Below, piece by piece: positions 63,985 through 64,000 of a DNA stretch of 64,000 bases. Position numbers and translations under genes: made by a program. The first letter of the stretch is position 1, and the number at the start of each line of letters is the position of its first letter. Below the pieces are notes generated by a model that saw nothing but the letters and a program-made list of their open reading frames with translations, was not told the origin of the DNA and ran no database searches. Origin of the DNA: Eurosta solidaginis (taxonomy: Eukaryota > Arthropoda > Insecta > Diptera > Tephritidae); assembly GCF_040869045.1 (NCBI RefSeq), contig NC_090319.1, positions 383,485,601 to 383,549,600 on the forward strand. Reading direction: 5' to 3'.

Positions 63985-64000
63985 AATCGCCCATTTAGAA

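Larger units (their letters stand above)
61467..64000 (-). mobile_element. Non-LTR retrotransposon with RNase H, third family member, split by a MITE
   Basis: Minus strand: RT part at 63984-63764, MITE at 63760-63177, rest of RT, RNase H at 62453-61890, a 3' UTR and a CCTAA tail (complement of AGGTTAGGTTAGG at 61467-61479). It differs clearly from the family at 1-1965 and 50378-53165 but shares gene order and tail type. The right window edge cuts it. Confidence 0.87.

Overview
The window is AT-rich eukaryotic DNA built almost entirely of transposable elements in several nested layers. The retroelement families (Ty3/gypsy, R1-clade and RNase H-bearing non-LTR elements), a tRNA-derived SINE, DINE/Helentron-like repeats and an insect-type secreted serine protease homologue point to an insect, most likely a higher fly (Diptera, tephritid-like). 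The taxon is an inference. No rRNA, tRNA gene or CRISPR array was seen, and only one convincing host gene (53465-54244, minus).

Layout. 1-1965: 3' part of a decayed non-LTR element ending in a CCTAA tail. 2091-5850: DINE/Helentron-like minisatellites and non-LTR scraps. 5854-6265: inverted solo LTR, followed directly by a 3.8-kb gypsy deletion derivative (6270-10090). Both share ATAT as target duplication. 10494-24727: a 14.2-kb gypsy-type element on the minus strand with 3.5-kb LTRs, ACTC duplications and a gag-pol broken by stops and a frameshift. 25035-36830: a graveyard of hAT, SINE, foldback, PIF-like, piggyBac-like and RT fragments, several with clear target duplications.

36834-47270 is the most interesting part. 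It is a hexanucleotide (TTAAAG)n array with 618-bp higher-order periodicity. It holds two copies of an R1-clade non-LTR retrotransposon in the same orientation and the same hexamer phase. Copy A is full length with intact ORF1 and ORF2; copy B is 5'-truncated. Other parts of the array preserve the empty site of each insertion. This resembles the telomere-repeat specialists TRAS and SART, but with a different hexamer.

47270-53165: diffuse repeats, a polypurine tract and a second decayed non-LTR copy. 53465-54244: a single-exon serine protease homologue lacking the catalytic Asp and Ser, with a TATA box upstream. 54425-61466: a SINE split by a tephritid-type repeat, and a 3.7-kb composite carrying ten 130-bp tandem units, nested inside a DINE-like copy. 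61467-64000: a third non-LTR element whose RT YADD motif is split by a 584-bp MITE with TAA duplications.

Nothing here works as an operon or pathway. The shared story is repeated insertion of elements into one another, and several recent copies (near-identical LTRs, deleted or stop-containing coding regions) look as if they were mobilised in trans.
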